Shown: positions 33,631 through 47,575, numbered from the stretch's first letter. The stretch is DNA of 64,000 nucleotides from Harmothoe impar (GCA_947462335.1 OX381710.1:2542001-2606000), one strand, 5' to 3'. Notes: generated by a model from the letters alone, not told the origin. Program-made: numbers and translations.

Positions 33631-33811
33631 AGTAGTATAGTTTGTATCGAAACGGGACTATGCTTAAGTACGGTCACCCCGGTCCTAACTAGGTCACGTT
33701 ACCATAGCAACGGTCACTTCCGGTCAAATGGAGGCCTCTGATCGACTGCAGGTCCAACGAGTAATAAACAGTACTTAAGCATAGTCCCGTTCCCATACAA
33801 ACTATACTACT
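33631..33811. mobile_element. 181-bp MITE with ~38-bp TIRs, related to the element ending at 1559
   Basis: AGTAGTATAGTTTGTATC..CGGGACTATGCTTAAGTAC is inverted at the right end (GTACTTAAGC..CTATACTACT). The centre has an ETS-type CACTTCCGGT, an ACCATAGCAAC half X-box, ATGGAGGCCTCTGAT and AATAAA. The right 90 bp align with 1465-1559. Flanks AACATC and AACACC may be a degraded target duplication. Confidence 0.8.
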
Positions 33812-35095
33812 AACACCAACCTCTGTCTTACAATTGCTATACTCTTTGATCTTTTTCTGGCAGTACAAATGTTAACAAAACTTGTTACATATCACTGCTG
33901 TTGAAACCTGTTTTGACAATGAACTCATTACCAGTTCCTATTGTTAAATCCAATGGATCCTGTTAACTTTAATGCATAATTTCATAAAGAGATTGCAGAT
34001 CCATATCCATTTATTCAGCCTTTTCCCTGAATCACTAAACAATGCCCAGAGGGGTTGGTTACCTATTCATTAGTATTGATATAAAATAATTTTCTTAATG
34101 CTTTTACATTTTAATTCCCTGATGTCTTTTTGAATTAGTGATGCCCTGTGCTCTTAACTGCTTGATGCAGGAACTCATATCTATCTGAAAGGCTTTGTGT
34201 TTGAACCCTAAGAATATAAAACTTGAAGTTGTATCATAGAAGTTTATAGTAAACCAAAGCCTAATGCAAACTGACACTGTTATACTACTACCTTACATAC
34301 AGAATGAGCTTAAAAACGCAGAGCACAATTTATTTTGAAATGCCTGTCAATATTTTGTTTAAAGAATATCATACGAGTACAGGCAATAGACATGGCATCA
34401 ACTGCATATGTGTGACACAGTTTTGGTGATGAAATGTGTCAGTTAGATGAGGCTAACTCTCAGTTCTCTGATATCCTACATTGATCTATCTCCTCTTATT
34501 GAAATCCTTCAATCCACCTTACCGTTATCAATATGACACTATTCATTATGATACCTTCAGGTTTGATAAGTTCAGGACAGTTTTAATGTTAGGCTTAACC
34601 ATTAAGAGGAAGCAGAGTGCTGATGAATGCATTTTCCTGTTTTCCTCCTGATGCGTTCAACACAACAAACTCCAGGGTTTACTACTCTCAAACAGTTGAC
34701 ATGATAAACCGATTGCTACTGTGAATTTAATTGAAATATACATATAATTCAGTCATTTATCTTATATTACTTCTGATTATTTTTTCAGCAGATACACTAA
34801 CTCAGTTGCCGTGAGGACCTCACAAGTACTGTATTGGTGCATCATGCCCCATTTAGCTAATATATTAACCACTTAAATAGCTAAGGCTATAGGGTGTTGA
34901 GATGAAGTCTATTTTAAAACCAGGTGAAGGTAAATGGAATCACTCCGATGTAACCTTCACACCAAGGAAATCAAAATGAGATTTCTACTGTAGGTTCCTC
35001 AATTCCTCAATTTTGATTGTCATTTCCATTAATAATAAATCAGTTCTGTTAACATTGTGTTCAAACCAGAGAAGCCCAGACCTCCAGGCATGGTC
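33812..35095. other. Unclassified AT-rich stretch in the spacer
   Basis: No ORF over 60 codons, no tandem array and no module match that I can support. Confidence 0.5.
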
Positions 35096-35345
35096 ATCAA
35101 ATGTCTAAAACGGAGTCTGATTTCAAGCACTTTGGATTGACCCAGAACGTCAATAATTGTCATAATTCAGAAGAATTAGGGGAAATGTATTTTCTCACAT
35201 GCAGGAACTTAATAATTAGGAAATTGTGATGTATTAACAATGTTGTCATTTCAGGGGAATCATGCCACTCAGTGAGAGCTGTCATCCCATGACCCTGGCA
35301 ATCATTTCAGTAAGTGTGTCATCTGCTGAGTGAAAAGCATTGTAA

Positions 35346-35527
35346 AGCCCCGGCCACACCTGGGTGATTTCATCCAACCCAACATGGTCCGACCTAGATC
35401 CGACCCTACCCGACAGTCAGAAGAGTTTGGCATGCACAACTCTATCAGACCGGCCAGGTAAATTAGACCCGTTTGTAAGGTCTGGTCGGGTCGTATGTGC
35501 TCAAAACAGCCTAGTGTGGCCAGGGCT
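35346..35527. mobile_element. 182-bp MITE with TAA target duplication
   Basis: AGCCCCGGCCACAC..GTGTGGCCAGGGCT ends are flanked by TAA (35343-35345 and 35528-35530). The inverted paralog near 28100 reads TTGTAAGTTACAC without it. A 3-bp TAA duplication and GGCC-rich ends fit PIF/Harbinger-type MITEs (inference). Confidence 0.85.
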
Positions 35528-35630
35528 TAAGTTACACTAAGACACATAGGCTAAAAACACAACTGTGCTCATAACTCTATAGGATCAAACAATGCCTCAG
35601 CCCTAGAGAAAGTGCCTGCATAGATGAAGC

Positions 35631-35756
35631 ACCTTCCCCAACAGCCATAATCATTGGGACTAGTGACAATGGTGCCCCCTGGTGTGAGGCTGCATTGTCC
35701 CAGTCAGTTACCTCTTGTATTATCACTCACATAACACGCGAGCCGCCTCCTGCACC
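35631..35756 (+). repeat. Module D copy with CTCF-like site
   Basis: GGTGCCCCCTGGTGT at 35671-35685; partner of the 27.9-kb copy. Confidence 0.8.
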
Positions 35757-36179
35757 GCTATTCTGTACCGCTGTCATCCTAATCTGTATGAAACCTAAGA
35801 TGCTGTATTGAAGATCTACATCTATATTAAAAGACTAAAATATATTTAACTTACTGAATTACAGTTGATAGAATAACACCTGTGAAAGATCAAAGCAATG
35901 ATGGCCTTGCAGTTTAGATATACATAAAAGGTGATTTATAATTAGCACGTGTCAATGTAAGTCCTTGTATGACAGTTCTAAGCAGTAATACTTACAGGAA
36001 TACTTAAGAGACCAAAACCAGACAGAAATCACTGTTATATCTAAACAGAACTGTTGAGCTATTATAAAAAAGAAGTGAGCTTAAAAAGAAAAATACTTTC
36101 AGTAGCAAAGAGGACAATTCTTGCATCTAATAGAGAATTGAGAACAGCTCAGCAATTTGCATTGTTTAGGTGTACATCA

Positions 36180-36605
36180 TGTTTAGCCAGCCTAAAGCTG
36201 CCTTGATTACTTTATCAATTATGTTATCATAAAACATGCTCATTCCTGCATCCACATAATTACTGGTCTTGTGAGCTATTGTTTTACATGACCAGTAATT
36301 GGCTCTGTTTTCCTGTATGAAGAAGAATAACCAGACTCATGGGACCAAGTTAATGTAATGGTTTTTGTTTTATTGCCCTGAAGACATCTGTGTACGCAGA
36401 TGTTTTAGAGGGTCAGGGCAGAACGGGAGTGGGGGGGGGGGGGGAGGGAGGGAGAATTAGGGGCTTGGGGTTGGTGAGTATAGAAAGCCAGATGGTCTAG
36501 AAAGTAACTTATAGGAGGGAGAGGCAGGAAGGTAGACAGGGAGTCAGGCAGGAAGATACAGGAGGGAAAGGGCAGAGGGGAGGCAGAGAGACAGGAAGTA
36601 AAACA
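36180..36605 (+). repeat. Module P copy
   Basis: Perfect dyad ACATCTG-TGTACG-CAGATGT at 36384-36403, a run of 14 G at 36431-36444, then a G/A-rich tract. Confidence 0.85.
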
Positions 36606-36839
36606 AACTTATAGCAATAGTTTGGGAAGAAAATATCCACAAAGTTGAGACTATAGCTAGATGTACCATAACTGTGATTTTTTCTTTGTTTTAAATTCAT
36701 GGCTATTCTATGGTGATGCTCTACTTAGTAGCAATAGCTACTATCAACTTATTTGTATAGGTCGAGAAACAAATGTGTAACCCTCTGTTACCAAAAAAGT
36801 GTGTAGAAAAGGACACTTTAGGTTCCCTTTGTTAGGATG

Positions 36840-37600
36840 TAAATGGCTGCCTTACTGAATCGTTGTGTCCCATTTGCATCCCCTGACAGCTACTATAGAG
36901 GTAGCTGTAACCTTGACATTTACTACGTCAGCTATAAGCACAGTTGTAGATACATGCAGGGTTTTGCTGTTGTATTATATTGGGTTAATTCTGACATTCC
37001 TAGATGAAAGGTCTCTGTTATATAGGTGTGTGTACTTTTACAGAAAAAAGAGTCTCCTAATCAGGGGAACACTGTGAAGCACTATTAGCTCAAAGTTGCA
37101 GTATTGAATCCAATTCCGCTCATTTGTATTTCATGCCTTCCTTCTGCTTTATGTAATATAACTGAAAACATCAGCAGAAACGGCAGGGTACTGCACAGTC
37201 ATTTAGCTCTGACATAGTCGGTTCACAGTAAGGAGGGTAATTCTTTCACCTAACTAGCTTACTGTACTGGATAAACTGCTTTAATCTTGGTGGTGGAAAA
37301 TTTTGAAGAAAATGACATTTTGTCTCCCACTGTCAGTTGTGTTGTGTATAAGGTGGTGACTGGCAGTTGGGTGGGACGGTTCTCATACACATTGCTGCTG
37401 TATGGTAATAACCCAGTCTTTACTGCTTCAGCTTTATGGCACTTCTCAGATTATATGGCTGTTAGAAAAAAAAGACTTCTGTTCATATACTTAATAGTAG
37501 CCACATCTACTCTGCTTTTAACATTAATGGAAATGTGTTATTTTTTCTCCATCCGAAGTACATTGGATTCAGCTAACACAAGGTGAAGTCTTCATCTAGA
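36840..37600 (+). repeat. Modules M2 and M3
   Basis: Close inverted partners of 26715-26400 and 26290-25978. Small frames here are copies of those, not genes. Confidence 0.8.
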
Positions 37601-38024
37601 TCAAATTAATTCAGCCTAGCTCATTTTGTAACTGAAACTGAACTACCGCAAACTGAAACTGAAATAGCGCAACTGCTCCAGATGGAAATTGAAATGAATC
37701 ACTAAGTGCGTACATAATGCTATTCAGAGCAGGGTTCTTGAGCTGCAGTTTTCCCACACAGTGTGACTCCAACGATGAAGAACACATGTTTTATCATTTT
37801 ATAAGATTAAGGAATTGATTGCCTTTGCATATAGTGGTTGAACAGCAGCATACAAGACATAAGAAATCAGCCTGTATAATTTAGTACGCCACAGCTATTG
37901 TATGGATGGTAGGTGGTTAGACAGGTTATGTGGCAACTGTACAACCCTTAACAAATAAGCCCTTTACTTATTTTATCTCAGCTATATTTGTATTAGTTCA
38001 CAATCCGAGATAGATAACATACAA

Positions 38025-38345
38025 TAAATGTGGCCAATTTTCGTTGTCTCGTTACAATGTTTAGATCTCATGAATTTGCCTTCACCATGGAACATGTCTT
38101 GGCCTTATTCATAGCTGTACATGTATTCCATCCCATCCACCTTCCTGGGTTTTGTCTTTTCCATTATTACTCATTGTGTATGCATACTCAGGCAGGCCTC
38201 ATATATATGGGCAGAAACAGATGATGATATATCGCGGAACATCTTAATTACATCTTCCTGTTGTCTGCTGCCTACCATTTTGCTATACCAGATTCCGATC
38301 ATATGTTGTACACCATATCTCATCATATATACCAGCAATGGTACG
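38025..38345 (+). repeat. Module M4 copy
   Basis: Close inverted partner of 24690-24945. It contains ATATATGGGCAGAAACAGATG. Confidence 0.75.
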
Positions 38346-38769
38346 TCCCAACTTTAACATAACATTACTAATCTTAAATCTCTAATTGATACTCATTAAT
38401 TCAACTGGTACATTAAATATAGTTTGAGGCTTTTCATATATATTGTTATATGCCATTGCTATTATTCAATGTTTCGGCTGGTATTTACGCTGCAGTGGCA
38501 ATTCACATCCTGTTATAGAATTATGATGCCCGTCTCTAGGCCACAGTACATATAGAACATAGAATCAGAGCAGCAATTTATACTATCATATCAAAAGAAA
38601 GCTCAATGGTGAAATTATGTTACCAAGGGCAGATATATATAGTACCCATAAACAAGTGCACTAGCTTGTATTCCATAGAGACATGTTGCAGACATGTTGG
38701 CAATGTTATCTATGAGAGCAATGACCCAGAATTACTTTACATCTGAAATTAACCTTGTGTACCACTGAA

Positions 38770-39240
38770 CCTAATTTCATGCTTTAATACAAAAAACAAG
38801 CAATTCTTATTGAAAAATTGGACGGATCTACTGCTAATTAGCGTCCCTTGAAGAGTTACGGATATGTTATAAAGCTTTGAAGTTATGTGCCACTTCTTGC
38901 CTTGTTGCATCACTGCAGCCCCTCAAGTAACTGCCAGTTTTAGTGGGACATGTTCACCTGCAGTGATTGGAAAGACTTTGTTAGCACAGAAGCGGCCCTT
39001 AAAGGGTTAATTATTGTTAAAGGAACCATATTCCTAAAAGGAAACAGCTTTTGTCTTCTTTTCAGCACGTCCTCCTCAGACAGCCATGTAATTGCACCTG
39101 ATGCCATTTCCAGCTCTAGACTTGCTGAGAATGGAGGGAAGGCAGCATTAGCACACTTCTTATGGAAACATTGCCTGACACGCCGACCTCCCACACACCC
39201 TCCTACCTGTCTTCATAAGGTGTGAGTAACAGTAGCAGGA
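38770..39240 (+). repeat. Single right-arm counterpart of the A/B end block
   Basis: Inverse of 19864-20180 and 23828-24155 (GGAAACAGCTTTTGTCTTCT, CTGAGAATGGAGGGAAGGCA). The 91-codon frame resembles frames in both left copies but follows DNA identity and shows no domain. Confidence 0.75.
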
Positions 39241-39759
39241 AGTCAATAGAGTGGAAGCTGATAGGGAGTATTATTAGACACTGATGTGAAATGAGGTGTA
39301 TGTTTGTAAGAGAACTGAGTGGTGGATGGGGGTGCAACAATGTCTCTGAGCTACACTATTGTCTGAATGAGCAAAGTCATTGACGAACTTATATACACAT
39401 ACCGCAGTATTAATACAATACATTAAACTAGGCTATTGGGATGCTGCTTAGTCCTTAGGTGAGGCACAGCTCAATGTGGTTTAATTACTTCCTCTCATAA
39501 TTATATGAAGTAATACTTTTATCTTGTTAGTATAATAGGTTTAAAGGTGATATACCTGAAAAAGCTTGTGATATTCCGAGCCTAATACTAGGTTTGCCAC
39601 TCTATATAAATAGTTTTAAATATTAACCTTACTATACCTTTTTGTAGATAATGTATAATACAATAAATCAAGCAAATTGAGAGCTCCTGCTGTTCCCAAG
39701 TGTTTATATATATATAGTACCACACAGGTATGCCTCTCCCTCCCCTCCCCCTGCCCCAC

Positions 39760-39965
39760 ACTACATATTACAGCAGCAGGCAGACAACAGATGATGATGT
39801 AGGGCTACATATCACTCATCAACATCCTAATTAAATCTGCCTGCCGGATGCCCTCCACCACGTCGCCATACCAGATTCTGATCACTTCCTGTATACCATA
39901 ACTCATCATGTACCAGCTATGGACCTGCGGTATGTCCCCTCTTTACAATAATAGGACTATGTAAT
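39760..39965 (+). repeat. Module M4 copy
   Basis: CAGGCAGACAACAGATGATG.. ending in CCAGATTCTGATCA; partner of 18.6 and 23.15 kb. A fragment recurs at 40245-40330. Confidence 0.75.
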
Positions 39966-40452
39966 ATGTGTGTGTATACATCTTTCTGTCAGTGAGGGAT
40001 TATGCTGCTCTGCATCTATACAGATATACTATCATGTTTTTTTTTGTCTCTGCCTCTTTGAAGAAGCCTTACTCGAAAAAAAAGTGTAAAGCTCATAGAA
40101 ATGGGAATATTTAGTTGACTTAACTGATACTATTTGACAGTATTAACTAACATTGGTTGGTCTTAAAAGAGCGCAAAATGTATTCAATACTCATTGAGTT
40201 GTTAGCCATGATTGACTCAAAATATCAGTGTGCCTTGTCCTTTGCCATACCAGATTCTGATCAATCTCCTTATATCATAACTTATCATGTACCAGCAATG
40301 GACCTGTGGTCTGTACCCTCTTTACAGTGGTAGGACTATGTAATATGTGTGATTTTTAGTGGGAACTACAAGATCTCCTAAGCTTAAGCACTGGGCTAAG
40401 AAAAATTAGTTTTTACTTTATTCAATGGCTTTAAATAAAAAAATAAACACAA

Positions 40453-40575
40453 ATGCCAACAACATTGATACTGCTCTGATGTATTTCACTCATTGGGGCT
40501 GGAGCTTCATGGGACACTGCCCCAGCCCCCACTCATGAAATACAACAGGGACGGTGTCAATGGGCGTTGGCATTG
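40453..40575. mobile_element. Imperfect foldback element
   Basis: AATGCCAAC..ATTGATAC..CTCATTGGGGCTGG pairs with its inverse ending GTTGGCATT, with arms of about 55 bp. A half copy lies inverted at 43205-43270. Confidence 0.6.
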
Positions 40576-40589
40576 TGCCCTGTCCTACC

Positions 40590-40800
40590 ACACACCAGTC
40601 ACATCCACCACCCAGCAGGGCGTGCAGCCTATAAGGGGACAGCCTCACTCCCCTGTCACTCAGATGGTCATCACTTGTCAGTTTAATGTCCTATTACTTC
40701 CCCCTGTGGGGCCCAGTACTCAGCGAGATATCAGGGTGGAACGAATGGATGTGTACAGCCATTACAAGCAGGACATGCATCATTCTGACAGGTAGCCTTA
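40590..40800 (-). repeat. Module E copy
   Basis: Inverse of 17705-17960, with one minisatellite-like unit (CCTATAAGGGGACAGCCTCA). Confidence 0.8.
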
Positions 40801-41819
40801 GAGGTAGGGGGCATAGAAAAGGCTGTAGACCAAAATACACTCTGCTGTAATGTGATAATAAATTGTCTTACAGTTTGCTCATTCACACAATGTTGTGTGG
40901 CTAAGTGACTCCAAGCACGACACAGTTTCCGAAGTTCCTATAGGAGAAAAGTTACCATGTGCCTCATGTCACATCACCCTCCTACTATGAAAGTCTCTAA
41001 TGATACTGTTTGTTATGTTATTCTTCTCAATCCTTCTTCTTAACATTTTCTCTATCCTAGTACAAATGGATATAAACATGTTGTTTGCTTAGTATCACTT
41101 ATTTTTCAACATCAAAATCACATTTGGAAGTTGGAGGAGAGAAAACAAAGGAAAGTTACATGTCACATTATTGTTTTTCTCACTCACATGGGATAATGCC
41201 TACACATATTGTCCTGACAAACTGTGTAAACTAAAATACACTTTGTCGTCATAATCCCTTTGTCGTACAGTTTACTTATTCACACAATGGTGTGCAACTA
41301 AGTGACTTTAATTTACCTCCATGCAAGACGCTGGTCCCGACCTTCCTATTGAAAAAAGCCCTAATGTGCCTCATGTCACCTTCCTAGTGTGAAAGTGTCC
41401 AATAATACTCTTTGTCTTCTTTCTCTTCTCGATCCTCCTTCTAAATGTGTTTTTCCTTTACTAGTACAAATGGATATAAACATGATGTTAGCTTAGTACC
41501 ACCTATTTTTCATCAACTGATGCATCAATCATACAGCATCACGCCTGGGTAAACTGTGCTAATTGAAAAAAACTATATTCTGACATGTTAAATATTACGT
41601 CATTATCTAATTGTCATTGCCTCATTCACACATTAGTTTAGCTGAGTGACATTATTGAACATCCCCATCCACCACTGAGTTTTCCCACCAACATGCTCCT
41701 GATGTCACATCAGTGTCTGATATTACTCCTATCAGCTCCAACTCTATTGACTTCCTGCTACTGTTGCTCACACCTTGTGAAGACAGGTAGGAGGGGAGGC
41801 GTGTGGGAGCTAGACATGT

Positions 41820-42135
41820 AAGGCAATGTTTCCATAAGAAGTGTAATTAATATGGATTATTATTGCTACCTTCCCTCCATACACAGACAGGCCACAGCCG
41901 GAAATGCCATCAGGTGGAATTACATGGCTGTCTGAGAGGGCCTCGCTGAAAAGAAGACAAAAGGTGTTTCAGTTCCCTCACTGAGGGCCCTCCTGCTACT
42001 GTTACTACCACCTTGTGGGGACAGCACAATGTGTGAGGGGGGGTTGGTGTAGGGTTGGTGTAGGGAGCGATAGTATCAAAGTTAATGTTTCCACACTGCT
42101 TCCTAAAAAGTGTAATTAACATGGATTACTACTGC
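41820..42135 (-). repeat. Two G-core copies
   Basis: Variant core 41823-41875 and full core 42084-42141, the inverse of the pair at 16.5-16.8 kb. Confidence 0.75.
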
Positions 42136-42839
42136 TACCTTTCATCATGCTATGCCGGAAGTGCATTCAGGGGGAAGAGGTCATCTTAGCATGGAATTGG
42201 ATAAGCTGCATTGAAAGGAAAAAATAAGGTGTTTTTTTGTAGAGATAAATGCTTCCTTTGGTGTTTTCTCACTCTAACAGCTCCATCTCTGACTCACATT
42301 TCTAGCACTGTTCTAGTCTACTATGTCGTTAAGTGTGAGTGGTAAAAATGGCCCGTTAATGCTTAACATAGCCCCCTGCCATGCTTGTTGTTTCCACTAT
42401 TGTTGAATGCTGACAACTCTGGAGTGTATTGACCATGTAGGCCTTGCATTGCAAGCTACTCCCCATTCCTGTGTTTGTGCATTATGACAACAAATGTAAT
42501 TTTTCACAATGATAATCATGCTCTATGATCTCTATGACCGTGCCTCACCAAAGGGAGCTCTCCTTACACTCTTATTTCTACCAAACTGTAATTTGTTCAA
42601 GTTCTGCTCAAAGGCCCAGTTTAAACAGGACATGAAGTGCTCATGGGAGTCTGTACTATGATTGCAGAGAAGCATTGACATTTGAGTAATGGAAAAATCA
42701 TAGTCTGTATTTAGAAGGGGGGGTGAAATTTAATATATCTATTGAGTATACGTTTGGAAATTAGAGAATGTGTTTTTAGTTATAGTTTGGTAAAGAGTTG
42801 GGAAATACAACAGAGACATTAATTCATTCAATGATGTAC

Positions 42840-43060
42840 AGCAAATGATCAGAACCTGGTCTGGCAAAATGGTTGAGGGCAGACTGCAGACTACTGGAAA
42901 ATTTGATTATGGTGTTCCCCAGTGTATCATCATTTCTTTTCATTATATATAATTGGGAATAAATGGGGACTGGCCAGGGATGCATACACTATGAGGAATG
43001 GAAACAAAGCCATGGCCAAGGAAGGTGAAAAGGTACACACACATATGGCTACCAGGACTG
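42840..43060 (-). repeat. Module M4 variant
   Basis: Partner of 14880-15115. Confidence 0.75.
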
Positions 43061-43649
43061 CCAGCATGTGTGTTAAGCGTGTATTCCACCAACGAGCAGA
43101 TATGTATGTGTAGTGAACTGTGATAGATCCCTGAAAAAATATATCCTGTCCTGTCTTATCTTTGCACATCATCATATCTACATATTTTCTGTGGCTTGAT
43201 GGGAAATAGCTCCAGCCCTACTCATAAAATTTGTCAGAGATGGTATCAATGAAGTTGGCATATGTGTTTATTTTCTTTTTTTAAAGCCGTTTAGAATACA
43301 GTCACATCGTATTCAATGTGGGGGAGGGGGGGTACCCAATATGAGTACCTACGCATAGTAAATCCCATCTCAAAAAAATAAACAGCAATATCTAACATGG
43401 ACTGAATAGCCACAAAGATTCTTAGGAATAGGTCAGGAACCAAATAAAATCAAAGAAGCAATACGTGTTCTATGTAATGAAAGTCACATACTCTGATATT
43501 CGGAGGAGGTTTAGATACTAAATGCACCCACAGAAATGATAAGGTATCTAAGAAGATATCAATAATGAAGCAAGATTAGATGACAAATCAGAAACAGACA
43601 GTGAACATAACATAGCCACTGCAGTGATACAAGCTGATAAATGGTAAAA

Positions 43650-43875
43650 ATAGACTCTGGTTTGGAAAAGCAGTGGAGAGCTGACTGCAGATTTAGTTAT
43701 GATGTTGATGAGAAATATGCTGCTATATATCATCATCTGTTTTCTGCCTGCCCCCATATGTAGTGTGAGGCTGGCGATGTATACATCCACAATGGACAGT
43801 TATTAGACAGCTAGGACAGTGGACAGAGTAGAATACAAGTAGAGTACTGAGGTGAATGCCAATGGATGCTTTCCA
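43650..43875 (-). repeat. Module M4 copy
   Basis: Partner of 13745-14010. The next kilobase (43.9-44.8 kb) is diverged repeat without a supported gene. Confidence 0.75.
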
Positions 43876-44799
43876 GATAGAGAAATAAAAGGAACATGAG
43901 TGGCTGTTCTTACATTAGTAAATTACAGCAGATTCTGGTATTAGAAAAATGTTTTTTGTTACTATGTTTATATGTTTTTCTCAGTTCAGTGAAGAAATAA
44001 GTCAACAGCAGTATGGGCCTACCATGCATCGCCAGTTTTGCTGAATGTCCATACATAACATTGTTGATCTCATTTATTGCTGCATAGGTAGTGGACACTG
44101 AATTCTGAGGTGGGTGAATAATGAAATTAGCCATTGTGGCTCCCTATTGAGTTTTCTGTGTCCAGTATGGTCAGGAGCTATCAAAATGTGACACATAACT
44201 AGTGAGTGTACAGCTTCATGTTGTACTTTGGCTAAACTGTAGATGAACTTTTCTCGTCAAAAGATTTGCGAAGATTTTGTCTGTCGAACAGATACAAACA
44301 ATGGCTTTTTTACATCCACCTACACAAACATATTGCAGGTTGTTGCCACATTCTTAATAGGATATCTCACCAGGAGAATAAATGAGACTTCGGAGAAAAG
44401 TGATCAGGATAAAATGCGAACGGAATAAAAAAAGATGGTGTGGGAAATTTTAGTTGTGTGTTTGGTTTTGGTGTGAAGGGTAAGAGACAAGGTATACAAT
44501 GTTTTTACATTTCTAAATATTTAGTACCCCTTTTACTGACTATCATACAGTCCTGGTGATCTGTTTGTCTACATAGATTTGTTTTCTATTCCTTTTTTCT
44601 TCTTTTTTTTACAACTTTCTTTGTGTCTCTCTTTATTTACATAAAGATAGTATCATAATGTTATTGTAATGGGTCTTGTTCCATTGTTCATACTCTTACT
44701 AGTGTGCATAATGAGTACCATCTTAGTACCAGCTGCATCTATTTGAATTATTTCTACTGTTTCTGATGAACTATGAATGTGAAATGCAATTTGTTTTAA

Positions 44800-45400
44800 A
44801 AGCAGACACTATGTGATTGTCTTGTAGTTAGTTGAGTCACACAGTGATATGTAGCTGCTCTTCATTGTCTCCCACCCAATCCCACACCTACCACCCCTCA
44901 CTAGCCTCCGACAGAACAAAACACACCATACTCCTTATATCACATTGTCTTCCTACTCTGTGAGAGCTAATGTTTAACTCTTTAAGCGTGAGTAAGTCCT
45001 TCAATACAATATACCCTCTTTTCATTATGCATTCATGCAACATACTGACCCTATTTGGTTGGTACGTTTCTAAAGGTTTGGCACCAATGCAGTGCCACCA
45101 GGTTGCCGGTTCACTTGTCTAGTATATACGAAATAAACATGAAGCATTGAGTCATGATGTTGTCATTAAATATCTTCATTACCAGAGTCTACACCACCTC
45201 CCACTGTGAGGCACCTGCTGTTACTGCCACTGTGATCACTGTTAACACAGAGCGGCAATATGGGGGGGGGGATATGGGGACAGAGAAGGAGGGGGGGAGG
45301 GTGTGAAAGTCAATGTTTCCACACTGCTTCCTAAAAAGTGTAATTAATATGGATTACTAATGCTACCTTCTGACTAGTCCCAGACTACCTCAGTCTACAG
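44800..45400 (-). repeat. Modules H and G
   Basis: H at 44830-44980 and G core at 45312-45368; partner of 11.88-12.47 kb. Confidence 0.8.
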
Positions 45401-45639
45401 CCGGAAATGTCATCTGAGCATGTGTTGTGCGGCATAGGGAAGGAAGTGGTGGAGGGAATGTAGGTGTTCGTGGTGGGAATATGCTTCCTGACACAATCAA
45501 CTCATGACCACCCCATTTCCTGTCCCCTCTTTGTTCCTTTCTGACACCTCTTTCCCACACACATGCTCCTTCTACAGAACTCCCTCCATCATTTTCCTAT
45601 TAGCTCACTAACTACACATCTGATCTGGATCTTAAAATA

Positions 45640-46265
45640 TGCACCATGCATTTTCTTTTCACATAATTTATATACCTGCCTCATCACATACTGCCCCTGT
45701 GTTAATTAAGCTTCACATCAGGCAGCCTCTACTTTTGTCAATTTCTCTTCCTCTCTTCCCTGTTCTCCCTGCCTCACCTAATCCCTGCCGCCCCTTCTCC
45801 CTCCCCTCTGCCCTACCCTCTCCATGCCTACTTACTACCTGCTTGGCTTCCTTTCAGCATCTGTTTCTGTCCCCATTTCTTCCCTCATTCATATAACTTA
45901 CTTTTCAATACCATAGTTTTCATTCATCCTGCTTTCTATTTCTGCTCATCCCAAGCCCCAGGCTTTTAAGACATCCCTTCATTCTTGCTTGTCCCCCCCC
46001 CCCCCCAGCTGTGTAGACCCTCTGTCCCTGCACTTAAACATCTGCCTACACAGATGTGTTTAGGATGTTAAAACAAAAAGTATTATGTTAGCCTGGTCCC
46101 CATGGTCTGATTATTCCTCTCCATACGGGGAACTAGAACCAATTATTCCTCATGGAAAGTGATAGTTTGGAAGGCTGGGAAACATGTGAACCCTAAGGCG
46201 TAAGCATGTTTCATAATAATCTATCTGTTTGAGTAATCATGTGTGCCTTAGGCTGGATATTTATG
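45640..46265 (-). repeat. Module P copy
   Basis: Pyrimidine tract, 14 C at 45993-46006, dyad ACATCTG-CCTACA-CAGATGT at 46038-46057. Confidence 0.8.
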
Positions 46266-46594
46266 ATATAAAAGACATGAACAGTTTCATTATACCACTA
46301 GCCACTGGGAAACAATGCTCCATCCTCTGTTGTGGACATCATCTCACATCTCTTGACAGCAACCTGTGTTGTATGGAAAATAAAATCTCCCGAAATAATT
46401 CCCTTATAGGCTTTGTTTTCTAGAAAAAAACGTAAGAGCAGATAAACATAGGGTCGGAGGTGACTGAACTGAACAATAATTTACTTTACCTAAATGTGTT
46501 GGCAGTTTAATTTCTTTCAGAACTTTAACAATGGAGGAGTTCCATGAATACATTGATGCGGTTTAATTGTGTGTGGCATTGTAATGGGGACCAG

Positions 46595-46828
46595 GTCTAT
46601 TTACATTCAGGTTACACTGAGTGTCAGGTTACTCTGAGTGCAGGTTGCCTGCAGCAGTAACAGCAGCAGGGCAGGAGGCGGCTGACAGGGATGAGTTATG
46701 TGAGTGATAATACAAGGGTTGACAGCCTGGGACGCTGCAGGCTCACACCAGGGGGCACCATTGTCACTGGCCTACAGGTGGCTGTAGGGGAAGGTGCGCT
46801 GCTTAACTCTTTAAGGGCAGCATTATAT
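46595..46828 (-). repeat. Module D copy with CTCF-like site and unexpanded 16-bp units
   Basis: ACACCAGGGGGCACC at 46745-46759. Upstream, only about two diverged 16-bp units stand where the 9.9-kb partner has about 33. Confidence 0.8.
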
Positions 46829-47575
46829 ATTAATTATGGTGTTTTTTTTTGCATAATGAACTAATGCAGTAGGACCAATGATAGCCCTAGTTTCTGGACA
46901 CACCTTAGTTACTAGTAAACACCAACCGGGATAGCTTTGCCTGGGTAGTGTCACATGGTACAGAATAAGTTGTGGAGGTGAATCTCACCCTGGTCTGTGT
47001 CATATTTTTGGTCTAGTAATAGGGCCGCGCACAGCACTCCTCCTCTGCCAGTCCCCTTGGACGGCACAGACATAACCCTCGAGGGCAGCAGCATATGAAA
47101 TTCCTTTTTCAAGCACAATGAAGCAATGGAGTATTTCACTGACCCTTAAGGACTGCATCATACCTACACAGTGATCATGAGGGCACTGTATATCGAATCA
47201 ATACTCATCCGGTAAAGAAATAACTTAGATACTTTAATATTTCTATTTCGTATAAGATTTACTTCACAAGAGGAAATAATCAAAGCAACAAGCTGGAATA
47301 TAGGTTCAATCAATATTTTTTTGATGGAATTATATATTCTATACTCGACCAAGTAGGGGACAATAGGGGTATGATTAATTGGTCAATAAACACTGCCAGT
47401 ATAATTTTATGTTTGCTTCTTTGCACGGTTGTCAGGTATTCACTCCTCGCCAAATATCATGTTTCCCTGTAGTAACACCAAAACACCGAATTTCCTTCAA
47501 TCCTTAATATGTGAAGTTCAACATACACCATTTCTACTTAATGGTAGGAATTAAATGGTAATTAATTTTTTTTTT

